Shown here: in pieces, positions 51,301 through 61,554 of the stretch
Numbering within the stretch: position 1 is the first letter of the stretch
Layout: each line of letters opens with the position of its first letter
NCBI GenBank assembly: GCA_015057305.1
Contig: SVES01000001.1
Location: 62,001-126,000 of the forward strand
DNA: 64,000 nt
Source: Pseudobutyrivibrio ruminis
GTDB lineage: Bacteria > Bacillota > Clostridia > Lachnospirales > Lachnospiraceae
Direction: 5' to 3'
The notes under the pieces: model-generated
The model's input: only the letters and a program-made list of their open reading frames with translations
Databases searched by the model: none
What the model was told of the DNA's origin: nothing
Translations under genes and position numbers: made by a program

Positions 51301-53868
51301 TTAATGCCTTCCGCAACACTGCTTATATTTCAATCCAGAACCACATGGGCAAGGATCGTTAGGAAATATTTTCTTTTCCTTGCGAACCTTTGGTCCTGAG
51401 GATGCTGTGTCATCTTTGTTTGTGCCTGTTACCTTGGCAACTTCCTCACGCTCAACCTTCTTCTCAATACGGATGCGATAAAGCATTGTAAGCGTATCAT
51501 TTATAATTGAAGCATTCATTGCATCAAGCATATCATAGCTGGCTGCCTTGTACTCGTCTACTGGGTTACGGTTACCGTATGCCTGTAAGCGAATACCCTG
51601 ACGAAGCTGCTCCATATCGTCGATTTCTTCCATCCACTTTCTATCAATTACTCGAAGAAGGATTACACGCTCAACCTCGCGGAATTGCTCTGGCTGCTCG
51701 AATTCTTTTTCCTTCTTTGAGTACATATCAAGTGCTATTTCTGTAAGCTTATCCTTTAGCTGCTTCTTTTCCTTGATGTTACCAAGTGAAAGCTTTGTCA
51801 TAACAGGTACTGGGATTACAGGACAGAGCAAATGGTTAAGCTCTTGAAGCTCCCACAAATCTGTTTCCACATCATCTGGAATTGTCTTTTCAACACATTC
51901 ATCTACCTTATCACGAATCATGCTAAGTATTTGCTCATGCATATCCTCGCCCATAAGTACACGACGACGCTGCTTATAAATAAGCTCTCTCTGCTCATTC
52001 ATAACCTGATCGTAATCAAGGAGATTCTTACGAGCTGAGAAGTTGTTTTCTTCTATCTTCTTCTGTGCCTTTTCAATTGCATCAGAAAGCATCTTGTGTT
52101 TAATCTGCTCTCCCTCTGGAACTCCTAAAGCATTAAACATATTTATTAAACGCTCTGAGCCAAAGAGTCTCATAAGGTCATCCTCAAGTGAGATGAAGAA
52201 CTGTGACTCACCAACATCACCCTGACGACCTGAACGTCCACGTAGCTGGTTGTCTATACGACGAGATTCATGTCGCTCTGTACCAATAATCTTGAGACCA
52301 CCTGCTGCACGAGCTTCATCATCAAGCTTAATATCAGTACCACGACCTGCCATGTTAGTTGCAATGGTAACAGCTCCATGTTTACCTGCTTCTGCAACTA
52401 TTTCAGCTTCCTTCTCATGGAACTTAGCGTTAAGTACGTTATGCTCAATTCCCTCTCGGCGAAGCATCTTAGAAACTAATTCTGAAATATCAATATCTAT
52501 TGTACCAACAAGTACTGGCTGTCCCTTTTCGTGAGCCTTCTTAACCTCCTCAACAACGGCCTTGTACTTTTCTGCCTTTGTCTTGTATACAGCATCATCA
52601 TGGTCGATACGCTGAACTGGCTTGTTAGTAGGAACAACTACTACGTCCATTCCATAGATATCACGGAATTCCTGCTCCTCTGTGAGGGCTGTACCAGTCA
52701 TACCTGCCTTCTTATCGTATTTATTGAAGAAGCTCTGGAATGTGATGCTTGCAAGAGTCATAGACTCGCGCTTAACCTCAACATGCTCCTTTGCCTCGAT
52801 AGCCTGATGTAAACCGTCTGAGTAACGACGTCCTGGCATGATACGTCCTGTAAATGAATCAACTATCATAACCTGACCATCTGAAACGACGTAATCCTGA
52901 TCCTTAAACATAAGGTTATGGGCACGAAGTGCCAGGATAATGTTGTGCTGTATTTCAAGATTCTCTGGGTCTGCAAGGTTTTCGATGTGGAAGAACTGCT
53001 CTACCTTTTCAACACCCTGTGCTGTAAGATTAACAACTTTATCTTTTTCATCAACAATAAAATCCCCAGTCTCATTTCTCTCTACACCCATAATGGCGTC
53101 CATCTTAGAGAACTCTGGAAGATCCTCTCCTCGCTTTAACTGACGTGCAAGAACATCACATAATTCGTAAAGCTTTGTAGATTTGCCTGACTGACCTGAA
53201 ATAATAAGTGGTGTACGTGCCTCATCAATAAGAACTGAATCCACCTCATCAATGATGCAGTAATGAAGGCCTCGCTGAACAAGATCCTTCTCATAAACAC
53301 ACATGTTATCACGGAGATAGTCAAAGCCAAGCTCATTGTTTGTAATATATGTAATATCACACTTATATGCTTCCTGGCGCTCTTCCTTTGTCATGTCATT
53401 TAATACAACACCAACTGTAAGTCCAAGAAATCTGTGAACCTCCCCCATCCACTCAGCATCACGCTTTGCAAGATAATCATTAACTGTAACAATGTGAACA
53501 CCCTTACCCTCAAGTGCATTAAGATATGCTGGAAGTGTAGAAACAAGTGTCTTACCTTCACCAGTACGCATCTCTGCGATACGACCTTGATGAAGGATGA
53601 TACCACCAATTAACTGAACACGGAAGTGCTCCATTCCAAGGGCACGCTTGCCTGCCTCACGAACAACAGCATATGCCTCTGGCAAGATATCATCTAAAGT
53701 CTCTCCCTTAGAAAGACGCTCTTTGAATTCTGTAGTCTTGGCACGAAGCTGTTCATCAGTAAGAGACTGCATATCAGGCCTAAGTGCTTCTATTTTATCT
53801 ACGATAGGCTTAATTCTCTTAAGCTCTCTATCCGAATGTGTTCCGAATACTTTATCAATAATACTCAT
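51301..53868 (-). CDS. secA: preprotein translocase ATPase SecA
   Basis: 855 residues. Walker A in [19 protein letters not shown] near 100, [19 protein letters not shown] near 208, the NBD2 ATMNAGRGTDI-type motif ([23 protein letters not shown]) and [15 protein letters not shown]. Ends with the zinc-binding SEC-C motif [14 protein letters not shown]. Drives Sec export at the membrane, used by the lipoprotein and wall hydrolase here. Own promoter at 53913. A small hairpin at 53893-53909 lies in its leader. Confidence 0.98.
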   Translation of the reverse strand: MSIIDKVFGTHSDRELKRIKPIVDKIEALRPDMQSLTDEQLRAKTTEFKERLSKGETLDDILPEAYAVVREAGKRALGMEHFRVQLIGGIILHQGRIAEMRTGEGKTLVSTLPAYLNALEGKGVHIVTVNDYLAKRDAEWMGEVHRFLGLTVGVVLNDMTKEERQEAYKCDITYITNNELGFDYLRDNMCVYEKDLVQRGLHYCIIDEVDSVLIDEARTPLIISGQSGKSTKLYELCDVLARQLKRGEDLPEFSKMDAIMGVERNETGDFIVDEKDKVVNLTAQGVEKVEQFFHIENLADPENLEIQHNIILALRAHNLMFKDQDYVVSDGQVMIVDSFTGRIMPGRRYSDGLHQAIEAKEHVEVKRESMTLASITFQSFFNKYDKKAGMTGTALTEEQEFRDIYGMDVVVVPTNKPVQRIDHDDAVYKTKAEKYKAVVEEVKKAHEKGQPVLVGTIDIDISELVSKMLRREGIEHNVLNAKFHEKEAEIVAEAGKHGAVTIATNMAGRGTDIKLDDEARAAGGLKIIGTERHESRRIDNQLRGRSGRQGDVGESQFFISLEDDLMRLFGSERLINMFNALGVPEGEQIKHKMLSDAIEKAQKKIEENNFSARKNLLDYDQVMNEQRELIYKQRRRVLMGEDMHEQILSMIRDKVDECVEKTIPDDVETDLWELQELNHLLCPVIPVPVMTKLSLGNIKEKKQLKDKLTEIALDMYSKKEKEFEQPEQFREVERVILLRVIDRKWMEEIDDMEQLRQGIRLQAYGNRNPVDEYKAASYDMLDAMNASIINDTLTMLYRIRIEKKVEREEVAKVTGTNKDDTASSGPKVRKEKKIFPNDPCPCGSGLKYKQCCGRH

Positions 53869-53912
53869 TTTTATCTCCTCGTATTTCTAGCTGGCTATCT
53901 TCAATAGCCTTT

Positions 53913-53941
53913 ATTTTAACAGAAATCTAGGGAGTTCACAA
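53913..53941 (-). promoter_or_regulatory. sigma-A promoter of secA
   Basis: Minus strand: TTGTGA, 17-base spacer, TAAAAT. Confidence 0.7.
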
Positions 53942-53958
53942 TAAATAGCAGGATTTCT

Positions 53959-55074
53959 TTAATAGAAAATATAGGATTCCGTGGCAAATCTTATTACATC
54001 CATTGGCTTTAGTTTATATGGCTTCCTGTATGCCAAAGGTAGACTGTTTAAGAAACTACCATTTAAGCTATTACTGTCTGTAATATAAAAATCATTTCCA
54101 TCCTTGGTTATTTTTGCATGATTGCCACTTACTGTTCTAGACTTTAGAATTGCATCATTGTTTTTAGATGTTCCGATTCTGAATATGTCCTTAGTTATTA
54201 TAAAATCATCCTCATTACTGTTACCATCATAGACAAGCCTTCCCACTGGTTTTGTTTCTGAAAGCAGCACAGTTTTTTCTTCCAGCTCATATTCAGGATC
54301 AATTACGAAATCCTCCGATTCATCATTTACCTCAATGTCCTTGAAACTCATTTTATTCCCAAGGTTTTTTATTTTACTAAATATGCTACTAAAAAAGCTT
54401 TGTTTTTCCACATCATAATAATCACTAATATATTCCGAATCTATGCTATCCTCTGTAACTTCATATATTGGCTCCTCATCCTCCAATGAGACCTGCTCAA
54501 CATATATTTCTGGTTTACTTATGCTTTCATTTTGAAGCGCTTCCACTATTTCGTCTAGGGTGTAATCATCCTTTAAACATAAGTCATAGGCTTTATAGAT
54601 TTGTTTTGAAGCCTCTCTATCACTTATAGTTAATTTTGAAATAAAAAACTCCATTAGCTCTCGAAATTGTTCTTGAATTGTTCCATTTTTATCTGCTGTG
54701 TAGCAAAGCTTAATCTGGTAATTATCTGACCCTTTTTCTAAAAAGATTGTCTCCTTCCACAACAAAATATGTTCCTCATCTATTAGATAATTGCTAATAG
54801 TATCTAAGGCTATTTTTATATTTAATATAAGCCTTTCAAGATTTTCACCAGTCAAATCATTGGCTTCCACAAAATCCTCTAGGTTTTCTTTTCTACTTAT
54901 TTTATAGCTGATTTTATTTTTTCCATCTATCGAAATGCTGGTCATATCTAATAAAGCATCTATATTATTTTCTTTAATCATTCTTGTTTCATATGAGGCT
55001 ACATCCAGCTTTCCAGCAATAATCATGTAGCTTTCATTATGTTTTCTTTCAAATGTAATATCTGTTCTTTCCAT
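53959..55074 (-). CDS. FHA-domain protein with DUF6382-like N-terminus, end of pilus operon
   Basis: 371 residues, soluble. The N-terminal 180 residues (ITFERKHNESYMIIAGKLDVASYETRMI) resemble the DUF6382 type. A basic/acidic linker follows (FFSSIFSKIKNLGNKMSF). The C-terminal FHA domain at 290-371 has the phosphothreonine-site residues (RIGTSKNN, SGNHAKIT, NSLNGSFLN). FHA domains bind phospho-Thr, so it may sense a Ser/Thr kinase signal for the pilus machine. No kinase is in view. Starts five bases after the small pseudopilin, with no clear ribosome site, so probably coupled. Confidence 0.8.
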   Translation of the reverse strand: MERTDITFERKHNESYMIIAGKLDVASYETRMIKENNIDALLDMTSISIDGKNKISYKISRKENLEDFVEANDLTGENLERLILNIKIALDTISNYLIDEEHILLWKETIFLEKGSDNYQIKLCYTADKNGTIQEQFRELMEFFISKLTISDREASKQIYKAYDLCLKDDYTLDEIVEALQNESISKPEIYVEQVSLEDEEPIYEVTEDSIDSEYISDYYDVEKQSFFSSIFSKIKNLGNKMSFKDIEVNDESEDFVIDPEYELEEKTVLLSETKPVGRLVYDGNSNEDDFIITKDIFRIGTSKNNDAILKSRTVSGNHAKITKDGNDFYITDSNSLNGSFLNSLPLAYRKPYKLKPMDVIRFATESYIFY

Positions 55075-55079
55075 AATGT

Positions 55080-55286
55080 TTAATTCATAATGGCATGACC
55101 TATGCCCATTAATCCTTCCTTAAATCTAAACAAAGCAACCGCGTCAAAATTATCTTCTTGGTACTTCACATACTCTAAAGTGAGCTTAAACACCTCATAG
55201 GATAGACATATAGCCATTCCAAAAACTATAAAGCAAAAGCTTATTACTATTGCTGCTTCAACTGTATAGCTTGCTTTCATTTTCAT
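55080..55286 (-). CDS. small TadE-like pseudopilin
   Basis: 68 residues: MKMKASYTVEAAIVISFCFIVFGMAICLSYEVFKLTLEYV. A short leader before SYTVEAA and one hydrophobic helix match TadE/pseudopilin proteins processed by the prepilin peptidase. The rest is a short soluble tail. ATG overlaps the peptidase stop by four bases. Confidence 0.75.
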   Translation of the reverse strand: MKMKASYTVEAAIVISFCFIVFGMAICLSYEVFKLTLEYVKYQEDNFDAVALFRFKEGLMGIGHAIMN

Positions 55287-55720
55287 ATAATAACTCCTCT
55301 AAGAATATGAATTGCGTATAACAATAAATATCCCGCCAACAAAAACGGTACAAAGGGTAATTCTTTTTCCATAGTTTTATCGCTTTTACTTAGAACCAAC
55401 ATGCCACCTATTGCTGCCAACACAAAGCTAACCCACATAAGCAATAGTGTATTTAAAAAGCCCAGGTAAATCCCTGTAACCATTATTATGCAAGCATCGC
55501 CCCTTCCAACTTTTTCATGGGACAATATGCTAAAAATTAGTATACACACTCCTACTGCTACGCCTCCCATGACGCTAATTAAGCTATTTGTGTGATTTAC
55601 TAGATTTAATATAATTCCGATTATTGCAAATACAACTAATTCAATCACCCTGATTTCTCTTGTCCTAATATCGTCAAATGTAGTAATGCCATATAAACAA
55701 ACTAATCCAAATGTTTCCAC
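55283..55720 (-). CDS. prepilin peptidase-like protein, second copy
   Basis: 145 residues from GTG 55720, five bases after AGGAGGG. A longer frame from GTG 55753 overlaps the upstream gene and lacks such a site. Four or five membrane helices. The aspartic-peptidase positions are in TTFDDIRTREI near the start and GRGDACIIMVTG near residue 80. The usual GxGDxK/Y pattern is altered after GD. Either processes the TadE-like proteins or is a divergent partner of the enzyme at 62539. Confidence 0.75.
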   Translation of the reverse strand: METFGLVCLYGITTFDDIRTREIRVIELVVFAIIGIILNLVNHTNSLISVMGGVAVGVCILIFSILSHEKVGRGDACIIMVTGIYLGFLNTLLLMWVSFVLAAIGGMLVLSKSDKTMEKELPFVPFLLAGYLLLYAIHILRGVII

Positions 55721-55730
55721 TAAATCCCTC

Positions 55731-56687
55731 CTAATGAGCTTCACCTGCTGCACATTTACTGCAAGGCCTCATTGTATCCTTTACTTCTTCATATAAAACC
55801 TTTTTTATGTTGTGTTTTATTTCTGTACAATTAACATCAGTATGATACGCTGTACCATAATCCGTAATATACAGAAATCCTCCTGCTTCCACACCATCAC
55901 ATCTTTGGCATTTGTAATATATTGCCCCACTTTTATTTCTTTTATCAGTTACCTCATCTGCCAAGATGCGATGAACAGAAGGGTTAAGATATGTACAATA
56001 ATAATTTGTATGAAATACTTCTCCATGTTCGGTTATATATACATATTGACCATCCGTAGAGTTTTCGCTTTTATCATAGCCAACCCATTTTCTATTTCGT
56101 GACCTTTGGTTCACTTCAAATTTAAAGGTTCCTAAAAGTCCTACTGGGAATGTCATAGTATAGCTTGCCTTTAAATCAATATAGTTACCTTGGGCAGTAC
56201 TCTCTAAGAAATTTATCCCAGTAACTCCCCCATCTATAAATTCTAAGGGCACTTTATTTTCCGCCACTTTATAACCTGCTAATGCTACTGTGGCAGCAAT
56301 TAAGCCTCCTTCACTAAGCTCCCCTTTAATGGTTGGCTCTTGAGCATCCGTATTAATATCTTTATCGGATTCCCCTTCATTTGCCATATTTCCTAAAGTT
56401 ACAGCCATTGTTCTGCTGGCATAATTCATGGATTTTTGCATTCCAGATTCCACCTGCAAAATTCTAAACATAAACATTCCTAGAACCATTAAGGTTATAA
56501 ACAGGGGAATTATTATGGCTGCTTCAATCGTGTAACTTCCCTTTACAAAGGAGGCATTAATAGGCATCTCCTTATTACATTTTCTACAATAAAGTGTGGT
56601 CGTTTTTAAATTATTCTTTATTAGTTTTGTATCGTTTTCACCCTGCGCAAAAGGGTGCTTCTTATTTTTTATATTTATCAGAGACAC
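55731..56687 (-). CDS. TadE-like protein with duplicated Cys/His C-terminal motif
   Basis: 318 residues from GTG 56687, nine bases after GGAGG. An N-terminal CRKC motif precedes the cleavage-type GSYTIEAAIIIPLFITLMVLGMFMF helix near residue 52. The C-terminal 90 residues repeat one unit twice: YITEHGEVFHTNYYC...KCQRC and YITDYGTAYHTDVNC...PCSKC. Each offers one His and three Cys, enough for a metal site. It is likely a minor pilin-like subunit outside the membrane. Confidence 0.75.
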   Translation of the reverse strand: MSLINIKNKKHPFAQGENDTKLIKNNLKTTTLYCRKCNKEMPINASFVKGSYTIEAAIIIPLFITLMVLGMFMFRILQVESGMQKSMNYASRTMAVTLGNMANEGESDKDINTDAQEPTIKGELSEGGLIAATVALAGYKVAENKVPLEFIDGGVTGINFLESTAQGNYIDLKASYTMTFPVGLLGTFKFEVNQRSRNRKWVGYDKSENSTDGQYVYITEHGEVFHTNYYCTYLNPSVHRILADEVTDKRNKSGAIYYKCQRCDGVEAGGFLYITDYGTAYHTDVNCTEIKHNIKKVLYEEVKDTMRPCSKCAAGEAH

Positions 56688-56711
56688 CTATTAATACCTC
56701 CTTTCCAAGGG

Positions 56712-58208
56712 TTAATATGAAATATTTTTTTCTTTTGAAATTGTATATCCCGTGAAAGCTGTTTCGTTTGAAAACAATGAAAGAAACATCTCATCAGCTG
56801 AGTATTCCATTTCTATTGTCGCAGCAAAAACCATGTTGTCACATTTCACATTTTTATAATCATCTAATGAATGTAATGCATACTCCATTACATCACAGGC
56901 TCTCATCCCTAAGGTACTGTTAGATTTCAAGGCCAAAAAGCCCATTAGATACTCTTTGTAGCCTATTGTCCCTTCACATTCCTTTGCCTTTGTGTTTACA
57001 TCAAGACATGCTGACAAGTGCCACACATCTGAAGTCCATTGGCTTTCACTCTTTTGTAAAGGTATATGGCCTCCAGCTAAAAGTAACCTTACATCCAGAG
57101 TACTTTCCACATAAGCCCATGCCGCCATAATTGCCACAGCAACCAAATCAACTATTCCCTCGTTCATTGTAAAACCTGCTATTATTGCTGCTATGCTTTT
57201 TGCTTGATTTCTCATACTGTCACTATGCAATATTGTTGTAAAATTGGCTGCCTCTCGTATTAGCAAAAGCTCCTCTACTACAGCCGCCAATGCTTGTGCA
57301 TCTGTACCTTTTCCTGAAATTAAATATTCAATCTCATATTTCATTCCAGCATGGCTCTTGTCTGTGCCGTAGTAACTATAATTTGTTAACAGATAATCTA
57401 TGAATAAAGCTTTATCTGATATTCCGTTTCCTGTTTCAACAGCTTTTGTTCCTTTGTTTAAGCTTCTATGTGAGGGAAATGTATTCAAATCAAACTGCTT
57501 ATCTGATATGCCTTCTACGTTTACAACAGTAGAAAGAATTCCTTTGGAAAATGCTTCTTTCATTACTCCAAAGGCATCTAAAGGATTGTCCTCAACCTCC
57601 TCTGGTTCTGGATAGTCTCCTGGATTTGTGTTGGGGTCATCATCATTTGCTGCCCGCTCCTTTGCTTCCGCTAGTTCTCTTTTAGCATTATCTAAGGTAT
57701 TCTTTCCGTTTTCCGCCTCTTTTTCTACAGAAACCTTTTCTATTCCATTTATGCCATTAATATTGCCTTGAATTCCATCAATCACCTGGGAAGCCATATT
57801 ATCTTTTGCTGCCTTTACACCTTGATATACAACACCCTGTCCATAATCATCCGTGAGTAATGTGTATTCCTTGGCTATACATCCAACAGGTATCAGTCTC
57901 GCATAATTACTTCCATATTCCATGTTGGCATTATATCTACAATAATCAGTTGTCTTTTGTTCCATTATTGATGGACCAATTAAATCTGTCCCATAACCCA
58001 GATCCACGGCTAAGATTTTATAGTTTGTCCAAAGATATGGATTGTATTCCGAAAATGCACTTTCAACTGCCATATCTGTAAATTCGCTACTAAAATCTTG
58101 CAGTTCATAGGCTCTTATACATTCTGCCATGGTAAATATTAATGTCATAACAGCTGCCATAATTAGTGCAATAAATACAGTGAGGCTTCCCTTGAGCTTT
58201 CTATTCAT
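56712..58208 (-). CDS. TadG-like/DUF5702 pilus-associated protein
   Basis: 498 residues. Starts KLKGSLTVFIALIMAAVMTLIFTMAECIRAYELQDF, a TadG-like helix with a short basic leader, and continues as a long extracytoplasmic domain with a coiled stretch (EKEAENGKNTLDNAKRELAEAKERA) and a linker rich in D/N/P/E. It ends without a further membrane helix. I place it in the DUF5702 group from pattern and gene order. Follows the Flp pilin by five bases. Confidence 0.75.
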   Translation of the reverse strand: MNRKLKGSLTVFIALIMAAVMTLIFTMAECIRAYELQDFSSEFTDMAVESAFSEYNPYLWTNYKILAVDLGYGTDLIGPSIMEQKTTDYCRYNANMEYGSNYARLIPVGCIAKEYTLLTDDYGQGVVYQGVKAAKDNMASQVIDGIQGNINGINGIEKVSVEKEAENGKNTLDNAKRELAEAKERAANDDDPNTNPGDYPEPEEVEDNPLDAFGVMKEAFSKGILSTVVNVEGISDKQFDLNTFPSHRSLNKGTKAVETGNGISDKALFIDYLLTNYSYYGTDKSHAGMKYEIEYLISGKGTDAQALAAVVEELLLIREAANFTTILHSDSMRNQAKSIAAIIAGFTMNEGIVDLVAVAIMAAWAYVESTLDVRLLLAGGHIPLQKSESQWTSDVWHLSACLDVNTKAKECEGTIGYKEYLMGFLALKSNSTLGMRACDVMEYALHSLDDYKNVKCDNMVFAATIEMEYSADEMFLSLFSNETAFTGYTISKEKNISY

Positions 58209-58213
58209 TAATC

Positions 58214-58399
58214 CTATACTCGCTTAGCCTGCTCATTTATTGTCTTGAAAATGCTATTTACTAAAGATGTAAGCTGATCTTTGAAAATCAAAACAAGGCC
58301 AATTAGCACAACCAAAATAAGTATCATCTCTACTGTTCCAATTCCATCCTCTTCTTCAATAAAATTCTTTATCTTTTGCTTAATCATTAAATAATTCAT
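58214..58399 (-). CDS. Flp1-family type IVb pilin
   Basis: 61 residues: a basic leader, then EEEDGIGTVEMILILVVLIGLVLIF and a short tail TSLVNSIFKTINEQAKRV. The G-(I)GTVE site has the +5 Glu required for pilin assembly. This is the expected major subunit of the pilus encoded by the operon. No second pilin gene is visible. Confidence 0.88.
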   Translation of the reverse strand: MNYLMIKQKIKNFIEEEDGIGTVEMILILVVLIGLVLIFKDQLTSLVNSIFKTINEQAKRV

Positions 58400-58422
58400 A
58401 AATATATTCCTCTCGTTTCTTT

Positions 58423-59625
58423 TTAGCCAAGCTGCATTAAAGCTGGCACAATTAGTATCACTATTACTATAAAAAGCATTCCTGCCATAGGGAGAAGCAA
58501 TTTTGTAGATGCCTCCTCCCCTGCTCTGATTGCTCTTTGCTTTCTCATTTCAAAAGCATACTGTTCTTCTTTTTCCAAGGTAGCTATCAAGTCCTTGGAG
58601 CCTTTTCTCAAATTTTGCACTAGAAGCATTGCAAGCTTTCTATATTCCTTGCTTTCACTTTTCTGGCCCATATCCTCTAGCGCTGCAATTTCACCCATTC
58701 CATCCATCATTTTTCTATAGGTGCAAATCATATCTTCATAACCTGGTCTGCTTATACCATTCTTTTTCTTATAGTTATATTTTATAATTATTCTTTCTAA
58801 GGCTTTCCTAAAACTCATTCCAGCACTTAACAAAATGGATAATTCACTGACTATCATTGGATAGTCTTGTTCCTTTTCCTCTATTTGTTTTTTCCGGTTT
58901 AGCTTTTCATCACGCTTTTCACCTACTTGAAGTCCTATTACTGCTGCAACACCAAGTAAAATTATCTTTAGGCCCCTGAAATTCATTCTTTTCTTCCATG
59001 TTAAAGATATATTTTCAACACTTTTTGGGAGAGATAAAGTGTCTTTATTTCTTGTATCCTTATCTATTTTTGAAAGAGCTCTATTGATGGCATTAATTTT
59101 TCCTTCTGTTGTTTCCGTCCCTAATTGATATAAGACAACTGAAAAGCTATATAGCTGAGATTCGTCTTCATAGACAAGTTCGACTGTTAGACTTACTAAT
59201 TGTCCTTCTTCTGGGATATTTTCAACATTTAATACTCCATCGCTTGAAATCAATCCATAATTGTCAAATTTCCAATAGGCACTTACTAATCCATCACAAT
59301 AACTGGTTTTGAGATTAAGGTCGTAGGTCACTTTATTGGGTGATTTATTTTTTCCTAAATATGTAGCATCAATTTCTTTAATAGCTTGTTTGAAATATGC
59401 TTCAATTTCATCCTCTGAAAGACCTTTCTCCGAAACCTCAACAGATATCTGCCTGCTTTCATCTGAAAAGCTTAAGTCTAAATCCTCTGTGGAATTTCCT
59501 TTCCCTGCCTCATTACGTTTTAATTGGCCATCAAAGTTAACCCTTGCATCCAAATAATCATGAGCTAGTAATGCTATTCCCATTATTGAACATACAATAA
59601 GGATTTTCTTATACGTTAATTTCAA
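58423..59625 (-). CDS. TadC-like platform protein with extracytoplasmic insertion
   Basis: 400 residues from TTG 59625, five bases after GGAAGGAG. A TTG at 59640 is possible but overlaps this site. A first helix (ILIVCSIMGIALLAH) is followed by about 190 soluble residues (DLDLSFSDESRQISVEVSEKG, YWKFDNYGLISSDG). A second helix near 225 then leads into the T2SSF-type core (YPMIVSELSILLSAGMSFRKALERI) and ends ASTKLLLPMAGMLFIVIVILIVPALMQLG. Usual TadC proteins are about 300 residues. Confidence 0.85.
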   Translation of the reverse strand: MKLTYKKILIVCSIMGIALLAHDYLDARVNFDGQLKRNEAGKGNSTEDLDLSFSDESRQISVEVSEKGLSEDEIEAYFKQAIKEIDATYLGKNKSPNKVTYDLNLKTSYCDGLVSAYWKFDNYGLISSDGVLNVENIPEEGQLVSLTVELVYEDESQLYSFSVVLYQLGTETTEGKINAINRALSKIDKDTRNKDTLSLPKSVENISLTWKKRMNFRGLKIILLGVAAVIGLQVGEKRDEKLNRKKQIEEKEQDYPMIVSELSILLSAGMSFRKALERIIIKYNYKKKNGISRPGYEDMICTYRKMMDGMGEIAALEDMGQKSESKEYRKLAMLLVQNLRKGSKDLIATLEKEEQYAFEMRKQRAIRAGEEASTKLLLPMAGMLFIVIVILIVPALMQLG

Positions 59626-60376
59626 TGATTCTCCTTCCAAGCATAATCAGAAATCCATATGCTATTAAACATGCTGTCATTAGTGCTACACCTACAATAT
59701 TTCCATATAAAGGGGCAATAAATGAACTAGAGGTCAGGGTAATATATCCTAGAATTCCCATTGGCATGATACACATAACCTTAAGCTCTAATCTCTTTTC
59801 AGTGGTAATTGTTTCAATTTCTTGCTTGATGGCTAGATTATCCTCGATTTTCATTGCTGTCTCTCTGATATTTTTTCCATAATCTCCACCACTTCTTTTC
59901 GCGAATGAAATAATGTCCGCCAAACTTATGGCCTCTTCAATTTCCACAGCCTCTGCAAATTCTGCAAAGGCCTTTTCCAGTTGAATATTCATAGCTAGCT
60001 TTTGGTTCATAATGTGAACATAAGGCAGCAACAGGGACTCTTTTGAATATAGTTTCATCAATTCCTGTTCGGATTGCTTTACTGCTCTCTCAAGTGAGTA
60101 TCCAGTTTGTAGGCCTGCTACAATAAGCATCATGTATTCTTTGAATTCCATTAGCAATAATGCTTTTCGTTTATTTTCCTGCTCCTTTTTGCTGAGCTTA
60201 AGCCAGAACGGTATAACTATTCCACCTACAATAAGCCCATAAATAGACTTGTAAAATAAAAAAGCAATACCTACTGTTAACCCGACACCTTGAAGCAATG
60301 GAAGGACAATATTTAAATCCTTAGGCCACTTGCCAATAGCTTGTCTATTCTTTTTAGATTTCCGACCTTTTCCCAT
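59609..60376 (-). CDS. TadB-like platform protein
   Basis: 255 residues. Four or five membrane helices around a cytoplasmic T2SSF domain (LLMEFKEYMMLIVAGLQTGYSLERAVKQSEQELMKLY, SLADIISFAKRSGGDYGKNIRETA). Pairs with TadC to form the inner-membrane platform. The ATG at 60376 overlaps the end of cpaF by 64 bases. The real start may lie inside the first 20 codons, as no other site is convincing. Confidence 0.85.
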   Translation of the reverse strand: MGKGRKSKKNRQAIGKWPKDLNIVLPLLQGVGLTVGIAFLFYKSIYGLIVGGIVIPFWLKLSKKEQENKRKALLLMEFKEYMMLIVAGLQTGYSLERAVKQSEQELMKLYSKESLLLPYVHIMNQKLAMNIQLEKAFAEFAEAVEIEEAISLADIISFAKRSGGDYGKNIRETAMKIEDNLAIKQEIETITTEKRLELKVMCIMPMGILGYITLTSSSFIAPLYGNIVGVALMTACLIAYGFLIMLGRRIIEINV

Positions 60377-61554
60377 TCTCCTACTATCCTTCCATTAATT
60401 TCTTCCAATTCCTTAAATTTATATAAGGGATTCAGCTTTATCTCATTGTTTTCCAGACCCTCAACTTCTGATATCTCAAGCAGCTTTCTACTTTTGTCTC
60501 TAAGTCGGCCTAATTGAACTATGATATCTATTCCGGAAGCAATTTGCTGACGTATAGCTGAAAGAGGTATTTCTGCCCCCATTAGTACCATGGTTTCCAA
60601 TCTTGAAAGCATGTCCTTACAGGAATTACTGTGTCCTGTAGAACAGCTTCCATCATGGCCTGTATTAAAGGCTTGTAGCATTTCTAATGCTTCCGCGCCT
60701 CTGCATTCTCCGACTATTATCCTGTCGGGTCTCATTCGTAATGAGGATTTAAGTAAATCCCTAATAGTAATTTCATTTTTTCCCTCCAGGTTTGCATTTC
60801 GTGCTTCGAGCCTAACAATGTTTTCTACATTTTTTAGCTGTAGCTCTGCAGAATCTTCTATAGTGATTACTCTTTCATCCTTTGGTATAAATTCTCCTAG
60901 GGCATTTAGAAAAGAAGTTTTTCCACTTCCTGTACCGCCCGAAACAAATATGTTATAGCCACTGATTACAAGTTTTCTTAATAGCTCAATCTGGTCATCA
61001 GAAATTGAACCGAAGGATTTGAGCCTTTCCATAGTCATTTGTTCTTTTGGAAATTTTCTTATAGATATTATGCTGTAATCAACGGCAGCTGGAGGGAGAA
61101 CTATGTTTACACGTGAGCCATCCTCTAGCCTTGTATCAACAATAGGATTTGACTCGTTTACCACCTTATTGCTATTTGCCACTATACTTTGAATGATGTC
61201 ATTCAGTTTTTCCTCCGATGAAAATCTTTCATTTGAGTGGATAACCTTGCCGTTTTTCTCTATAAATATGTTCTCAGGTCCATTGATCATGATTTCTGTT
61301 ATTTCTTCATCACTTAACAGATCCTCTAACACATCAAGCTTTCTTAGGGAATTAAATACATGTGATTCAATTCGCTTTCTCTCAGCCAAGGATACTGGCA
61401 ACCTTCGGCCCTTTTGGATGATTTTTTCTTTTATAAGCTTCAATAACTCCTCATCGGAAATATCTGTTGATAAATCCAAATCATTCATTACCTCAAGTCT
61501 TATTGATTCTTCTATATTATCCATAGATTTGTTTAACCTTTTGTCCATTGGCAT
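60313..61554 (-). CDS. cpaF: CpaF/TadA-type secretion ATPase
   Basis: 413 residues, start seven bases after AAAAAGG. N-terminal IMINGPENIFIEKNGKV, Walker A FVSGGTGSGKTSFLNAL near 205, Asp box ITIEDSAELQL, Walker B RPDRIIVGECRGAEALEMLQAFNTGHDG and His box SCSTGHSNS. Powers pilus assembly from the cytoplasm. Overlaps the cpaE-like gene by 38 bases. Confidence 0.95.
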   Translation of the reverse strand: MPMDKRLNKSMDNIEESIRLEVMNDLDLSTDISDEELLKLIKEKIIQKGRRLPVSLAERKRIESHVFNSLRKLDVLEDLLSDEEITEIMINGPENIFIEKNGKVIHSNERFSSEEKLNDIIQSIVANSNKVVNESNPIVDTRLEDGSRVNIVLPPAAVDYSIISIRKFPKEQMTMERLKSFGSISDDQIELLRKLVISGYNIFVSGGTGSGKTSFLNALGEFIPKDERVITIEDSAELQLKNVENIVRLEARNANLEGKNEITIRDLLKSSLRMRPDRIIVGECRGAEALEMLQAFNTGHDGSCSTGHSNSCKDMLSRLETMVLMGAEIPLSAIRQQIASGIDIIVQLGRLRDKSRKLLEISEVEGLENNEIKLNPLYKFKELEEINGRIVGEWEKVGNLKRIDKLLASGLRI

